Notes: a model not told the origin generated them from the letters alone. A stretch of 52,812 nucleotides of DNA from Sandarakinorhabdus glacialis (GCF_014643455.1 NZ_BMJM01000015.1:1-52812); one strand, 5' to 3'. Shown: positions 7,453 through 16,269, numbered from the stretch's first letter. Translations and numbers: made by a program.

Positions 7453-9282
7453 CTAGACAGGTGCGGTGCCGGCGGGTTCGGAAACGCTTGCGCATAGTTC
7501 GGCAAGCGACTGGAAAGCCGCCGGCTCACCGATATCCGACGCGCCGTCTTCATCGCCGCGCCGGACACCAAGCAGCACCATGATGCCTGGGAATTGTTGC
7601 TGCATTCGCTGGGTGATCGGCTGGATGCGTGTCGTGGCGCGCTGGTCGAACAGTCCAAGAAGACACAGGATCCTGGTCGATCCCAATTCCAGCGTCGACG
7701 TATCGCGGCCCGGCAGGCGATCACGCGACTGTTCGGAAACACTGTGTCCGGCATCGCGAAGCAATTGCACAACCATCTTGCTCACCACCACGTCGAGCGG
7801 TCCGCGTCCTGGCATGCAGACGATATCGGTGCAGTTGGTCGTGTCATCGAGAGCCGGCAGATACGCCGAAACGGTTTCACGATCTTCAAGCGATGCGAGA
7901 ACCTCCAGCGTTGCTTCGCAGACCGCGTGCAACGCCGACCGTTCGACCGCCCCGCGGTCGACATCGGCTGCTGCCATGCGAAGAGCGCCAAGCACGACAT
8001 CATCATAATAAGTCGCAAGCGTCGTGGTCTGGAGCAAGACATTGGCGTGATCAACCGCCTCGTCCGGGTGATTGGCGAGTACGCGCTGGTAAAAAGTCTC
8101 GGCAGGCGAAAGCGCCGGTCGATTGCCAAGAAGAATATCGAATACCGCAAAGGCGGGAATGTGGTGACCGAGTACGACCAGTGTCAGTGTCAGGGGCATC
8201 GAGAGTACCAGTCCCACCGGGCCCCAGATCCACGTCCAGAACAGCGCTGCAACGACCACCGAAACGGGCGAGAGCCCGGTCGAATGGCCGTACAGGAGCG
8301 GCTCGACGACATAACCAGTGAACGGTTCGAGTATCAGGAACAGCAGCGCGACATAGATGACCAGGTCCCAGCCCGGATCGACGGCGGCAGCGAGTGCGAG
8401 CGGACCGATTGCCGCGATGATGCTGCCGACATAGGGCACGAAGCGCAAAAGGCCTGCCAGGATGCCCCATAAGCCGGGTGCTGGCACGTCGAGCATGTAC
8501 AGCCCGCCCCAGACGATGGCCCCGAAGGCACTGTTGATGGCAAATTGTGACAGGAAATACCGGCTGAGACGCTTGGCACCGTCATCGAGCGCGACGGTCG
8601 TGCGGTGCAGGTCGGTGGTGCCCATGAGGCGGATCATGCGGTCGCGCAAATCCTCCTTTTGCAGCAGGATGAAAATGGTCACGATCAGCACGATCAGGGT
8701 CGTCTCGAGTGGTGCAAGGGCCGGAAGCACGAACGTCTTCAGCTCTTCGGTTGCGGTCAGTGGCGGGGCCTGAATCTCTACCGGCAAAGCGCCGCTGGCA
8801 GTCGGCGGCGGCAGGCCATTGCGGCGACTGCGTGACGTCGTGGCTCGTTTGGCGGCGCTTTCGTTGAGCAGAAAGTCGAAGCGCCGGGTCAGTTCGGATC
8901 GAACATCCTGGACTTTGTCGCCGACGCGCTGGACGTACACTGGAGCGTCCTTGCCCAGCGTTGCCGCTTGGCCGACAACGACGGCCGTCACCGCACCGAA
9001 GCTGGCAAGCGCGAGCAGGACAGCACATAAGACCGCAAGGCCCCGCGGCAGGCCGATACGCCGGAAAAGTCCTGCGACCGGTGCAAGCAGGAACGATACC
9101 AGCCCGGCCAGGATGATCGGGATGAGGACGGACTTGCCGAAATACAGCGCTGTCGTGGCAAGTGCGGCAATCAGCCAGGGCACCAGCGCATCGAGCCCCG
9201 ACGGTGCTCCTCGCCGACGACCGACAGGACGAACCGCCGCCGATCTTGTCATGTCCAGCTTGCCGCCGACTATGTTTGGCAC
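7453..9282 (-). CDS. AI-2E/PerM-family permease with a C-terminal extra domain
   Basis: 609 residues, where the family is usually about 350. Residues about 30-395 are the AI-2E/PerM membrane domain: two early helix pairs, a large hydrophilic insert, then the conserved GLYMLDVPAPGLWGILAGLL region and five more helices. The last 210 residues are soluble. They begin with a helical part (AETFYQRVLANHPDEAVDHA) and continue with a Rossmann-like beta-alpha-beta (DIVCMPGRGPLDVVVSKMVV), which recalls the cap and fold of cobalamin-binding-type domains, although I see no DxHxxG motif. Substrate is unknown. Start is GTG 9282, with a G-rich site in front. It is convergent with copB, 54 bases apart. Confidence 0.85.
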   Translation of the reverse strand: MPNIVGGKLDMTRSAAVRPVGRRRGAPSGLDALVPWLIAALATTALYFGKSVLIPIILAGLVSFLLAPVAGLFRRIGLPRGLAVLCAVLLALASFGAVTAVVVGQAATLGKDAPVYVQRVGDKVQDVRSELTRRFDFLLNESAAKRATTSRSRRNGLPPPTASGALPVEIQAPPLTATEELKTFVLPALAPLETTLIVLIVTIFILLQKEDLRDRMIRLMGTTDLHRTTVALDDGAKRLSRYFLSQFAINSAFGAIVWGGLYMLDVPAPGLWGILAGLLRFVPYVGSIIAAIGPLALAAAVDPGWDLVIYVALLFLILEPFTGYVVEPLLYGHSTGLSPVSVVVAALFWTWIWGPVGLVLSMPLTLTLVVLGHHIPAFAVFDILLGNRPALSPAETFYQRVLANHPDEAVDHANVLLQTTTLATYYDDVVLGALRMAAADVDRGAVERSALHAVCEATLEVLASLEDRETVSAYLPALDDTTNCTDIVCMPGRGPLDVVVSKMVVQLLRDAGHSVSEQSRDRLPGRDTSTLELGSTRILCLLGLFDQRATTRIQPITQRMQQQFPGIMVLLGVRRGDEDGASDIGEPAAFQSLAELCASVSEPAGTAPV

Positions 9283-9352
9283 ACGACCCCCCGTTCGATA
9301 CCAAGGCGTAACGCGCGAGCGGCGCGATAGTGGCGTGTGGCTGGCTGTGGGA

Positions 9353-10231
9353 TCAACCTGGGTGGGCGCCGATGTGCCTGGTTTTCAAGCGCTCGACTTC
9401 AGGCGTGTCTCCGGTGCGCCAGATCTTGCCATTGAAAGCGAAAACGGCTTCGGCACGGTCGCCGAAGCTGGCACCGTTCCACGCGATGACCTGGAGCGAA
9501 ATGCGGTCCCGGCGCTCGACGTGCAGCCAGTTGAAACTTTGCGGCTCGTCGTTGCGCAGCCGCGTCGATGTTGCCGTACCGGCCTGGATGACAAGCGCCG
9601 TCCCGACGTTCTCGGCCATGTCGCTTGCAGACCTTGCATAAGTACGGTGGAAGTGGCCGGCCAGGGCGATATGCACGCCGGCCTTGCACGCGCCGGCCAC
9701 GGCATCCTCGTGACGCCCGACGGCTTCCGAGAGTTCGGCCCCCGTTCCGATCGGCATGGCGAAAAGCGGATGGTGAGTGACGAGGATGCGGGTTTTCTGG
9801 TCGGACACGGCGCCGAACCGCTCCTGCATCAGGTCGATCTGCCGATGATTGATCCGGCCGTCCTTGATGGTCAGCGAACGCGCGGTGTTGATGCCCAGCA
9901 CGGCGACGTCGTCATCCTCGAACCAGGGGGTGAGGTCGTTGGTGATGAAGCGCTTGTAGCGATCGAGCGGCGCTGCGAACCGGCGAACGACGTCGTATAA
10001 TGGTACGTCGTGATTGCCCGGGATGGCCAGGACCTTGAGGCCGGCCGACTGCAGACGGTTGATGTAGGCCGAAGCTTCGCGAAACTGGGAAATGCGGGCG
10101 CGCTGCGTGAAATCACCGCTGATGATCACGAGATCCGGCCGGCGTTTCTGGAGCCATGCCTCGGTAGCGGCAACGATCTTCGCGTCGTTCGCGCCGAAAT
10201 GGAGGTCGGAGAGATGGGCAATTCGTGTCAT
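9353..10231 (-). CDS. Calcineurin-like metallophosphoesterase
   Basis: 292 residues with all five motifs of the family: DLHFG (residues 9-13), GDFTQ (about 39), GNHD (about 72), THHPL (about 152) and GHFHR (about 191). These residues bind two metal ions and hydrolyse a phosphodiester or phosphomonoester. No signal peptide is visible, so it is probably cytoplasmic. The overall size and motif spacing resemble the CpdA/Icc type, but the substrate cannot be assigned. I chose the ATG at 10231 because the next motif begins nine residues later and GGAAG precedes it; the frame is open further upstream without conserved sequence. Confidence 0.88.
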   Translation of the reverse strand: MTRIAHLSDLHFGANDAKIVAATEAWLQKRRPDLVIISGDFTQRARISQFREASAYINRLQSAGLKVLAIPGNHDVPLYDVVRRFAAPLDRYKRFITNDLTPWFEDDDVAVLGINTARSLTIKDGRINHRQIDLMQERFGAVSDQKTRILVTHHPLFAMPIGTGAELSEAVGRHEDAVAGACKAGVHIALAGHFHRTYARSASDMAENVGTALVIQAGTATSTRLRNDEPQSFNWLHVERRDRISLQVIAWNGASFGDRAEAVFAFNGKIWRTGDTPEVERLKTRHIGAHPG

Positions 10232-10273
10232 TGCGCTTCCAGCATCCTCGACGTTTGGACGCCGCGAGAACAG

Positions 10274-10303
10274 GCATGCCCCGCCCGAATAAGCGGGGCA
10301 TGC
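10274..10303 (-). terminator. Long hairpin upstream of the phosphoesterase
   Basis: GCATGCCCCGC (10274-10284) and GCGGGGCATGC (10293-10303) are perfectly complementary, giving an 11-bp stem with an 8-base loop. The hairpin sits after the stop of the stress-protein gene and before the phosphoesterase start, both on the minus strand. On that strand the next bases are CTGTTCTCG, only mildly T-rich, so it may terminate, slow or process the transcript. Confidence 0.5.
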
Positions 10304-10352
10304 AGGTGTCCGGACGCTGATATCGTTCCAACCAATGTCCGAGAAGCGCACG

Positions 10353-11177
10353 CTACATCGTCGAAGTGCGCGCGTGCGAAGCCGAGTGACCGCCGTTCCT
10401 GTAGAGAACGTCCTGGGCAAGCTGGCGATCGATGCCAGTGTCGTTCACTGTCACCAGGACGCCGCCGCTCTTGAGCCGGTCGCCGTAATAGGCCGAATCG
10501 TCATCGCTGACGCCGTGCTTCTTCAGCGCTTCGTTGAATGTGCCGGCAGCGGCGCCGACGACTGCACCGAGCGCCATGGCTTCGGGGACAGCCGATGCGG
10601 CGATCGCGCCAAGAGCCGCGAGCGGACCGACACCGGGGATGGCAAGCGCGGCGATGCCGAGGCCGGCGCCGAGAGCGCCGCCGCCGAGGATGCCGCGGAG
10701 CAGGTTCGAATGCTCTTCATCGGTGATCTCGCCGCCGCCTTCGCGCGTCGTCATCGTCCCCTTGGACTGTGCGATGAGCGACAGGGCGCCATTGTCGACG
10801 CCCATTTCACGAAGCTCTGCAACGGCCCGTTCCGCCTCGGCATTGCTGTCGAATACGGCAGAGATGACGCCGGCGCTGCGGGACGCCTGTTCGGAGCCGT
10901 TGCCAACCGCCGCCGAGACGCCGCCCGTACCGCCGGTCAAGGCATTGGCGGCACGATCGAGCGGACCGCGATTGGGATCGTCATGCCCGCCAAGGGCCTT
11001 GGCGGCACGGTCGAGCGGACCGCGATTGGGATCATCATGCCCGCCAAGGGCATTGGCGGCACGGTCGAGCGGACCGCGATTGGGATCGTCATGCCCGCCA
11101 AGGGCATTCGCGGCACGGTCGAGCGGACCACGATTGGGATCGTCGAAACCGAACGCGCTCTTGTCGTTATCGCTCAT
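10353..11177 (-). CDS. General-stress-like protein with four N-terminal 18-residue repeats
   Basis: 274 residues. Residues about 12-83 are four near-identical copies of an 18-residue acidic/proline unit starting DDPNRGPLDRAANALGGH. From about 98 to 150 there is a short alpha/beta domain (VISAVFDSNAEAERAVAELREMGV) of the kind seen in YflT-type general stress proteins. A glycine/alanine-rich hydrophobic hairpin (about 168-235) follows, as in glycine-zipper proteins, and then a beta-rich end (GGVLVTVND). AGGAG lies seven bases before the ATG. A TGAAC box about 56 bases upstream weakly resembles an EcfG -35 element, but the -10 does not fit well. Its function is not known. Confidence 0.75.
   Translation of the reverse strand: MSDNDKSAFGFDDPNRGPLDRAANALGGHDDPNRGPLDRAANALGGHDDPNRGPLDRAAKALGGHDDPNRGPLDRAANALTGGTGGVSAAVGNGSEQASRSAGVISAVFDSNAEAERAVAELREMGVDNGALSLIAQSKGTMTTREGGGEITDEEHSNLLRGILGGGALGAGLGIAALAIPGVGPLAALGAIAASAVPEAMALGAVVGAAAGTFNEALKKHGVSDDDSAYYGDRLKSGGVLVTVNDTGIDRQLAQDVLYRNGGHSASHARTSTM
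10929..11144 (-). repeat. Four tandem 54-bp coding repeats
   Basis: Four direct copies of a 54-bp unit inside the stress-protein gene. The first three are nearly identical in DNA, differing at single bases, and the fourth diverges at its last codons. DNA-level identity this close suggests recent expansion or gene conversion. Copy number could vary between strains by slippage or recombination. Confidence 0.9.
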
Positions 11178-11461
11178 GTGAATCTCCTGACGTGGCTATT
11201 CCGCCTCGTCTCAACTCGCCTGCACGACATAGGTTCATCACGATGGACCCTCGACGATTGCTTCTTTTTCACGGAAATAAGTGCGCAACCATAATGACAT
11301 GGAGCTGGCGCGGCTAATTGTCGGAACGAAAACACGAAACTGGAGCGCTGCCCCGAGAAGACTGCGCATGGCCTTCACAGCGGATCCTGCGTCGACCGGT
11401 CCAGGATGGTTTCGGGCGGGATCAGCGAGAGCGGAAGTCGCCGTGCCGAAGCGGCATGAAG

Positions 11462-13774
11462 CTAGCAGATAATGTCGGTAAGCGCCTCGATGGGTCGGTC
11501 ACCACTGGCGCCGATAACTTCATGCAGCCGATCGGTCGGTGCGCCGGCAAGTCGATCCAGCCGCGCCAGTTCGCCGAAGTCGAGATCGACCGTCGTTTGG
11601 ATGGCCGAGATCAGGCGCTGGCGCAGCCTGAACTCACCCGCGTCGATCGCTTCCTCGGGCAGGCGGGCGATCAGGTCGGATTGTTCGAGAACGAAGCCGA
11701 CCGCGCCGGCCTCGGCCTCGCCGTCGTCGTGCCAGACGACGATCTTGAAAAAGGCGCGGGGGACCAGGATGTCCTTCAAAGGCTTGTCGTTGCCAGCGAA
11801 GATCGGGCCGTTGAAGATCGTCAGCCGGGTCCGCTGCTGCTGTCCTTGCGCGGCGATGAAGTCTTCGAGATCGCCCCAGAGTTTCAGATGCTGGTGCGTG
11901 AAGGCGTCGGATTGATTGAAGAATTTATGCTGGGGAGCAGCGTTGGTGTAATGGAAAGTGTCGGCGTTCGCGGCGACGGCTTCCGTCAATGTCGCGCCCC
12001 ACGCAGCGTCGGCGCGCCTGGTCAGATGGCCCTTGTCGTAGTCGTTCTTTAAATAATAGTCGTTGCCGACCTGCATCGCTGCCGGGATGCGGCCGTCGCG
12101 TGCCCATTTGTCACTGTTCGACCGCGGCGCAGTGATCGCTGCAAAGTCGACGTTCGCCGCCGACAGATAGGCCAGCCGCCGCCTGGCGTTCATGATGACC
12201 GAGTAGCGCGCATAGCGAAGTTCGCAAGGGTTGCCCGTCAGCGGCGGCAGCGTCAGCGGCAGCGGGGTGCCAAATACCGGGCGCGGCTTGATCACCGGCA
12301 GCGGCACTGCCACGCCGAGGAAGTCGGGCCGATAGCCATCCCGGCCGGCAAAGCTCGCCGCCGGTGTCATGGGCTCGGTCGCTTCCGGGCTGCGCTCGAC
12401 CGGTGCCGGGGTTCCGATGCCCCGGCCGTTGCCGAAGGCGATCGTGACCCGCAGCGGTATCTCGAAGCTCATATTTTCCGCGGCCAGCACGATGCCGGTT
12501 GCTTGAGCATCAGCTTCTGGCGGGGCTTCCCCGACCAGGCTCGACTCATTCGATCCCGCGGGGTGCGCAGCGGCGGGCGCGATCGTCGCTGCGGCATTGG
12601 CGGAGCCCGGGCCGGCACCGGCGAGGACCAGCGCCAGCAAGGTGCGAGCCTCGCCCTGCAGCTGGAGCGAAGTGAAGGCAGTGACGAGGCTGGAAACGCG
12701 TATCCCTTCGTTGCCGACCCACGCGATCGATTCGAGCGGTTCGGCCGTCCGGTCCCACACCCCGCCGGCCTTGTTGAGAAAGCGGCCCTCCGCGTCGGTC
12801 TGCGGAACGCCCATGTGGTGGAGCGCTACCACCTCCCATTGGTCGTTGAACACCGGTGACCCCGACGAGCCGTGTTCGGTGTCGGCCTCGTAGTGGATGA
12901 ACGGCGTCATTGCCGCCGCCGCCGTTTCGGTGGCACTCGTCCTGAGGTCGAGGATCCGGTTGTCGCGCAGGACGACTTCCTTGCGGCGGCCGAGCGGGTG
13001 CTGGACGATGTTGAGGAAATCCTCGGGCAGGGTGGTGATCTTGCCGAAGCCGCCGTCGAGCGGATTCCAGCCATAGTCGGCAATCGGCTTGCCGCGATCC
13101 GACACCGCGGCCACGGCGACCAAGGTATAGTCCAAGTCCTTGTCGGTGACGAAGATGCGATCGGGTTCGAGCTGGTAAAGCTGCGGTAGCAATCCCGGCC
13201 CGAAGTCGTTGACATAGTCCATCTGGATCGAACAGCCGTCGGCCCGGTCGGGGCGGGGCAGGACATGGTTGTTGGTCAGCAGGATGCCGGGCGCAACGAG
13301 GAAGCCGCTGCCGAGCGCGCGCGGCCCGCCACCGCTCCGAAAGACGACGCAGCCGACGGTGCGAGCCGCCACGACGCCGCGCTCGAGGAACTCGATCGAC
13401 AGGAAATTCTGGACGCCGATCAGCGCTTCCTCGACGATCATGCGCTGGTCGATGACCGATTTGCTGGTCAGGTCCTGGGGTGTCACCGGCGGCGCGGCGG
13501 GCGATGCCGGTGGATCACCCATCGCGGTTGGCGCCAGGGTTTCGGCCGCCATCGTTGGCGACAGGCCGGCCCGGCGCGCGCCCGCCGCCAGCCGGTTGAT
13601 CCGGGCGGCAACGCGGTCGGGCGAGTCGGCGTCGAGGTAACGGCCCTCGCCCAGCGCGCGCGCCCGATCTTCGCGGACCCCGGCGCGCGCCTGCCACCGC
13701 TCGGCGGCACCGATAGCGACATCGAGCGCCGCCTGCTTCACGTCGAGATCCTGGGCCATGTCATTCGTCGCCAT
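11462..13774 (-). CDS. Trypsin-like protease fused to a DNA/RNA non-specific endonuclease
   Basis: 770 residues. Residues 1-100 are mostly helical and have no signal peptide. A chymotrypsin-fold protease (about 110-375) has the triad His170 (LLTNNH), Asp215 (DLDYTLV) and Ser304 (HGSSGSP). After a variable linker, residues about 515-735 match the NUC family: DKGH with His583 (usual DRGH), Asn611 in TNAAPQ, Asn620 in FNQ, and a W-x-x-LE segment at 633-637. The nuclease would cut DNA or RNA with Mg. GAGGA precedes the ATG at 13774. It is last in a three-gene operon, 20 bases after the ATP-grasp gene. Both active sites look intact, so the product is probably toxic unless controlled. Substrate and target are unknown. 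Confidence 0.85.
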   Translation of the reverse strand: MATNDMAQDLDVKQAALDVAIGAAERWQARAGVREDRARALGEGRYLDADSPDRVAARINRLAAGARRAGLSPTMAAETLAPTAMGDPPASPAAPPVTPQDLTSKSVIDQRMIVEEALIGVQNFLSIEFLERGVVAARTVGCVVFRSGGGPRALGSGFLVAPGILLTNNHVLPRPDRADGCSIQMDYVNDFGPGLLPQLYQLEPDRIFVTDKDLDYTLVAVAAVSDRGKPIADYGWNPLDGGFGKITTLPEDFLNIVQHPLGRRKEVVLRDNRILDLRTSATETAAAAMTPFIHYEADTEHGSSGSPVFNDQWEVVALHHMGVPQTDAEGRFLNKAGGVWDRTAEPLESIAWVGNEGIRVSSLVTAFTSLQLQGEARTLLALVLAGAGPGSANAAATIAPAAAHPAGSNESSLVGEAPPEADAQATGIVLAAENMSFEIPLRVTIAFGNGRGIGTPAPVERSPEATEPMTPAASFAGRDGYRPDFLGVAVPLPVIKPRPVFGTPLPLTLPPLTGNPCELRYARYSVIMNARRRLAYLSAANVDFAAITAPRSNSDKWARDGRIPAAMQVGNDYYLKNDYDKGHLTRRADAAWGATLTEAVAANADTFHYTNAAPQHKFFNQSDAFTHQHLKLWGDLEDFIAAQGQQQRTRLTIFNGPIFAGNDKPLKDILVPRAFFKIVVWHDDGEAEAGAVGFVLEQSDLIARLPEEAIDAGEFRLRQRLISAIQTTVDLDFGELARLDRLAGAPTDRLHEVIGASGDRPIEALTDIIC

Positions 13775-13794
13775 CGCGCGATCCTCGATATGTT

Positions 13795-14748
13795 TCAGAC
13801 TGCCCAGCCGACTAGGACGTCGGCGATCGCGGCCCCGATCGGCTGGCCGGTGACGTGCTCGACGAACAGCCATTGCCCGGCCGGGTTGATCTCGAGAAAT
13901 ACATAGTCGCCGCCGGGCGTCAGGCGCAGATCGATCGCACCATAGACCAGCCCGAGCGCCGCCATGAGCGCCAGCAAGGCGCGTTCGATCGGCGCCGGCA
14001 GGTCATGGGCGGCGATCGCGACATCGCCCATTGAGACGCGAAAATCATATTCATAGGCGCCGGCACTGGCGGTGATGGACGCGGCAAAGACTTGGCTACC
14101 GACGATGGTCACGCGGAGGTCGCAGGTGCCGGCGATAAATTCCTGAAATATGACCGGGGCATAGCGCACCGCATCGAGCCCGACCGCCTCGTCGGCGTTC
14201 AGCACGCGGGTCTCGCGCCACAATTGCTCGGTCGCGGAGAAGGCCTTGTAGATGACCCGGCCGGGCTCGGCGGCGATGAAGGCGCGGGCGGCGTCGGGGT
14301 CGTTGGTCATGCAGGTCCGTGGGATCCGCAGGCCCGTCTGCCGCGCCAGTTTCAACTGCCAGGCCTTGCGCGCGGCACGGTCGTCGGCATCGGGATCGTT
14401 GATCCAGCGGGCGTCCAGCAGCGACCAGAGGCCGCTGACGGCTGCGTGGGTCTCGGCGACGGCGAACCCCTGGTCGGCGGGCCCGCCCAGTTCGGCGTGC
14501 ACCGCGAAAGGCTGCGGTCGCCGCCACCAGACGGCGCGGATCGCAGCCATGTCGAGCGTGCGCCCGTCGAACTGCGCCGCGCCGCGCCAGTCGTGCAGCG
14601 GATCGTGCGCGATCGTCAGCCGGGTTTCGCGCGGCAATCGCCCGGTGTCGAACAGCACGGCGTCCGCGCCCCGCCGCGCGAGGTGACCGAGCACCTCGAT
14701 CGCGTGGATGTCGTGGGTGTGACTGATGACGAGGATGGGACTGGGCAA
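13795..14748 (-). CDS. MvdD-like ATP-grasp peptide ligase
   Basis: 317 residues. The first 110 match the pre-ATP-grasp domain of the MvdC/MvdD group (VWWRRPQPF, as in that group). The ATP-grasp fold follows: a nucleotide lysine in GRVIYKAFS, the acidic/Arg pair in QEFIAGTCDLRVTIVG, and the metal and phosphate-binding end EINPAGQWLFVE, very like the EVNPNGQWLW of graspetide ligases. Such enzymes activate a side-chain carboxylate with ATP and join it to Ser, Thr or Lys, usually in a short precursor peptide. No precursor peptide gene is visible next to it. Its substrate may instead be one of the two flanking proteases. It begins 5 bases after the upstream protease stop. Confidence 0.85.
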   Translation of the reverse strand: MPSPILVISHTHDIHAIEVLGHLARRGADAVLFDTGRLPRETRLTIAHDPLHDWRGAAQFDGRTLDMAAIRAVWWRRPQPFAVHAELGGPADQGFAVAETHAAVSGLWSLLDARWINDPDADDRAARKAWQLKLARQTGLRIPRTCMTNDPDAARAFIAAEPGRVIYKAFSATEQLWRETRVLNADEAVGLDAVRYAPVIFQEFIAGTCDLRVTIVGSQVFAASITASAGAYEYDFRVSMGDVAIAAHDLPAPIERALLALMAALGLVYGAIDLRLTPGGDYVFLEINPAGQWLFVEHVTGQPIGAAIADVLVGWAV

Positions 14749-14753
14749 CGCCG

Positions 14754-16238
14754 TCAGCCCGGTTGGCCGCCGGTGTTGCCGGCAACCTGCTCATATTCGG
14801 CAAGGAGTTGCTGGTAGTCGGCATCGAGCGATTCCAGCGCCTGCTGGTACTGGACGATGGTTTCGGCGAGCTGCGCCAGTGCGGCTTCGTATTCCGCCAG
14901 TTGCGGCGTCGCCGTCGCCTCGCCGGTCCAGGCCATGCTGTGGTGCGGCGTCGACAGGACAAACGGCCGCTGGAGATTGCCGAGCTGCGGATTGACCAGC
15001 GGACCGCGGGGGTCGGGGACGAGCGGACCATCGGAACCGAAGCGCTTGATGATGTCGGTCGCCGGATTCTTGTCCAGCACCGGACTTTTGATGTCGTCGC
15101 GGAACTTGAGGGTGCCACCCCGGTCGAGGATCGAGATCGTCGCGATCTGATCGTTGGCACGCAGCGTTACGACGTCGCGTGCGAGGCTGGTGCCGATGAC
15201 GTCGTCGTTGCCCTTAAGGGTGGCGGCGACGTCCTGTGCCAATGCCGTCGTCGTCCCGCCCGGGCGTGTCAGTGTCCGCAGCGTCGGCGATGCCGCGATC
15301 AGCGCGCTGATCCGCTGGCCGAAATTGAAGTTGGCATCGGCCGGGCTTTGCGGTCCGCAACCGCCATTGGTGTGCACCCCGACCAGCCGGCCGTCGCTGG
15401 CGCGCAGCACGCCCGACCCCGAATTGCCACCTTGGGTGTCGATGTCGTCGTAGCGGATCTGGCTGCCAGATGGGGCGAGCGCCGGCCCGGCCTCGACTCG
15501 CTTGGGTACGCCGGCGGGGTGGCCCATGATGCAGACCATGTCGCCGACGGCGGCGTCGGTGGTCGAGATCGCCGATTGTCCCCAAGTCGCGCCGGGGTTG
15601 CCGCCGAGCCGGAGCACGGCGAAATCGAGTCCTCCGAGACGATATTCGACAAGCGCCACGATCGGAAAGACCGAGACCGGCCGCATATTGCCCGACGGAT
15701 CGACCTGGAAGTTGAAATTGACGTGCATGTTCTGGGCGATCTGCTCGCTCGAGATGATGTTTGCGGTGCCGTTGACGCGCGGCCGCTCCCAATTGCCGCC
15801 GGTCTGGTCGAAGCAGTGCCCGGCTGTCAGGAGCAGGTCGTTCGAGATCAAGGTTCCCGAACACCAGCGCGCATCCGAAACATTGCCGGGGTTGGTGAAG
15901 ATCGCCCCGAGATTGGCATTCCACTGGATTTGCCCGACCGCGCGCTGGTGGTCGGCGACAAATTGCTGGGTGACGCCAAGGCCGCCGTTATATTGCTCGA
16001 CCGGCTGCGAATCATCGACCGCGCCGCAGATCGATTCGAGGATGATGGCATATTCGTCGCGCAGGTCCGGCGCGTCGCTGAGGGCGCCTTCGGCCCGGAC
16101 AGCGCGTTCGGCGTTACGGGCTCGCAGCGCATCGAGCACCTTGGGCATGATCGGAAACAGCGGATCGCTGGGTCGATCGGCGACACCGCGACCATCGCCC
16201 GGTACTTGGACACCTTCCAGCTCGATCTTGTCGCACAT
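14754..16238 (-). CDS. Trypsin-like serine protease with a helical C-terminal tail
   Basis: 494 residues. Residues about 85-320 form a chymotrypsin-fold domain with His141 (LLLTAGHC), Asp205 (GGLDFAVLRL) and Ser273 (GGNSGSG), and Cys126/Cys142, which commonly form a disulfide in this family. No signal peptide is evident at the N-terminus. Residues 320-440 are of unknown type. Residues about 445-485 form an acidic, glutamine-rich helix that may be a coiled coil. I chose ATG 16238 because GGGGAG lies seven bases before it; a TTG at 16253 is also in frame. It is the first gene of the operon with the ATP-grasp ligase and the protease-nuclease. The substrate is unknown. Confidence 0.85.
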   Translation of the reverse strand: MCDKIELEGVQVPGDGRGVADRPSDPLFPIMPKVLDALRARNAERAVRAEGALSDAPDLRDEYAIILESICGAVDDSQPVEQYNGGLGVTQQFVADHQRAVGQIQWNANLGAIFTNPGNVSDARWCSGTLISNDLLLTAGHCFDQTGGNWERPRVNGTANIISSEQIAQNMHVNFNFQVDPSGNMRPVSVFPIVALVEYRLGGLDFAVLRLGGNPGATWGQSAISTTDAAVGDMVCIMGHPAGVPKRVEAGPALAPSGSQIRYDDIDTQGGNSGSGVLRASDGRLVGVHTNGGCGPQSPADANFNFGQRISALIAASPTLRTLTRPGGTTTALAQDVAATLKGNDDVIGTSLARDVVTLRANDQIATISILDRGGTLKFRDDIKSPVLDKNPATDIIKRFGSDGPLVPDPRGPLVNPQLGNLQRPFVLSTPHHSMAWTGEATATPQLAEYEAALAQLAETIVQYQQALESLDADYQQLLAEYEQVAGNTGGQPG

Positions 16239-16269
16239 GGTCCGTCTCCCCAAACGCTCCTGTGCGAAA

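Noticed and set aside
10929-11144. Tandem 54-bp units considered as a CRISPR array
   Set aside because: No unique spacers: the units are contiguous and in frame as protein repeats.
11178-11300. EcfG-type promoter before the stress-protein gene
   Set aside because: TGAAC is near a proper -35, but the -10 reads AGTT and the match is too weak to list as a site.
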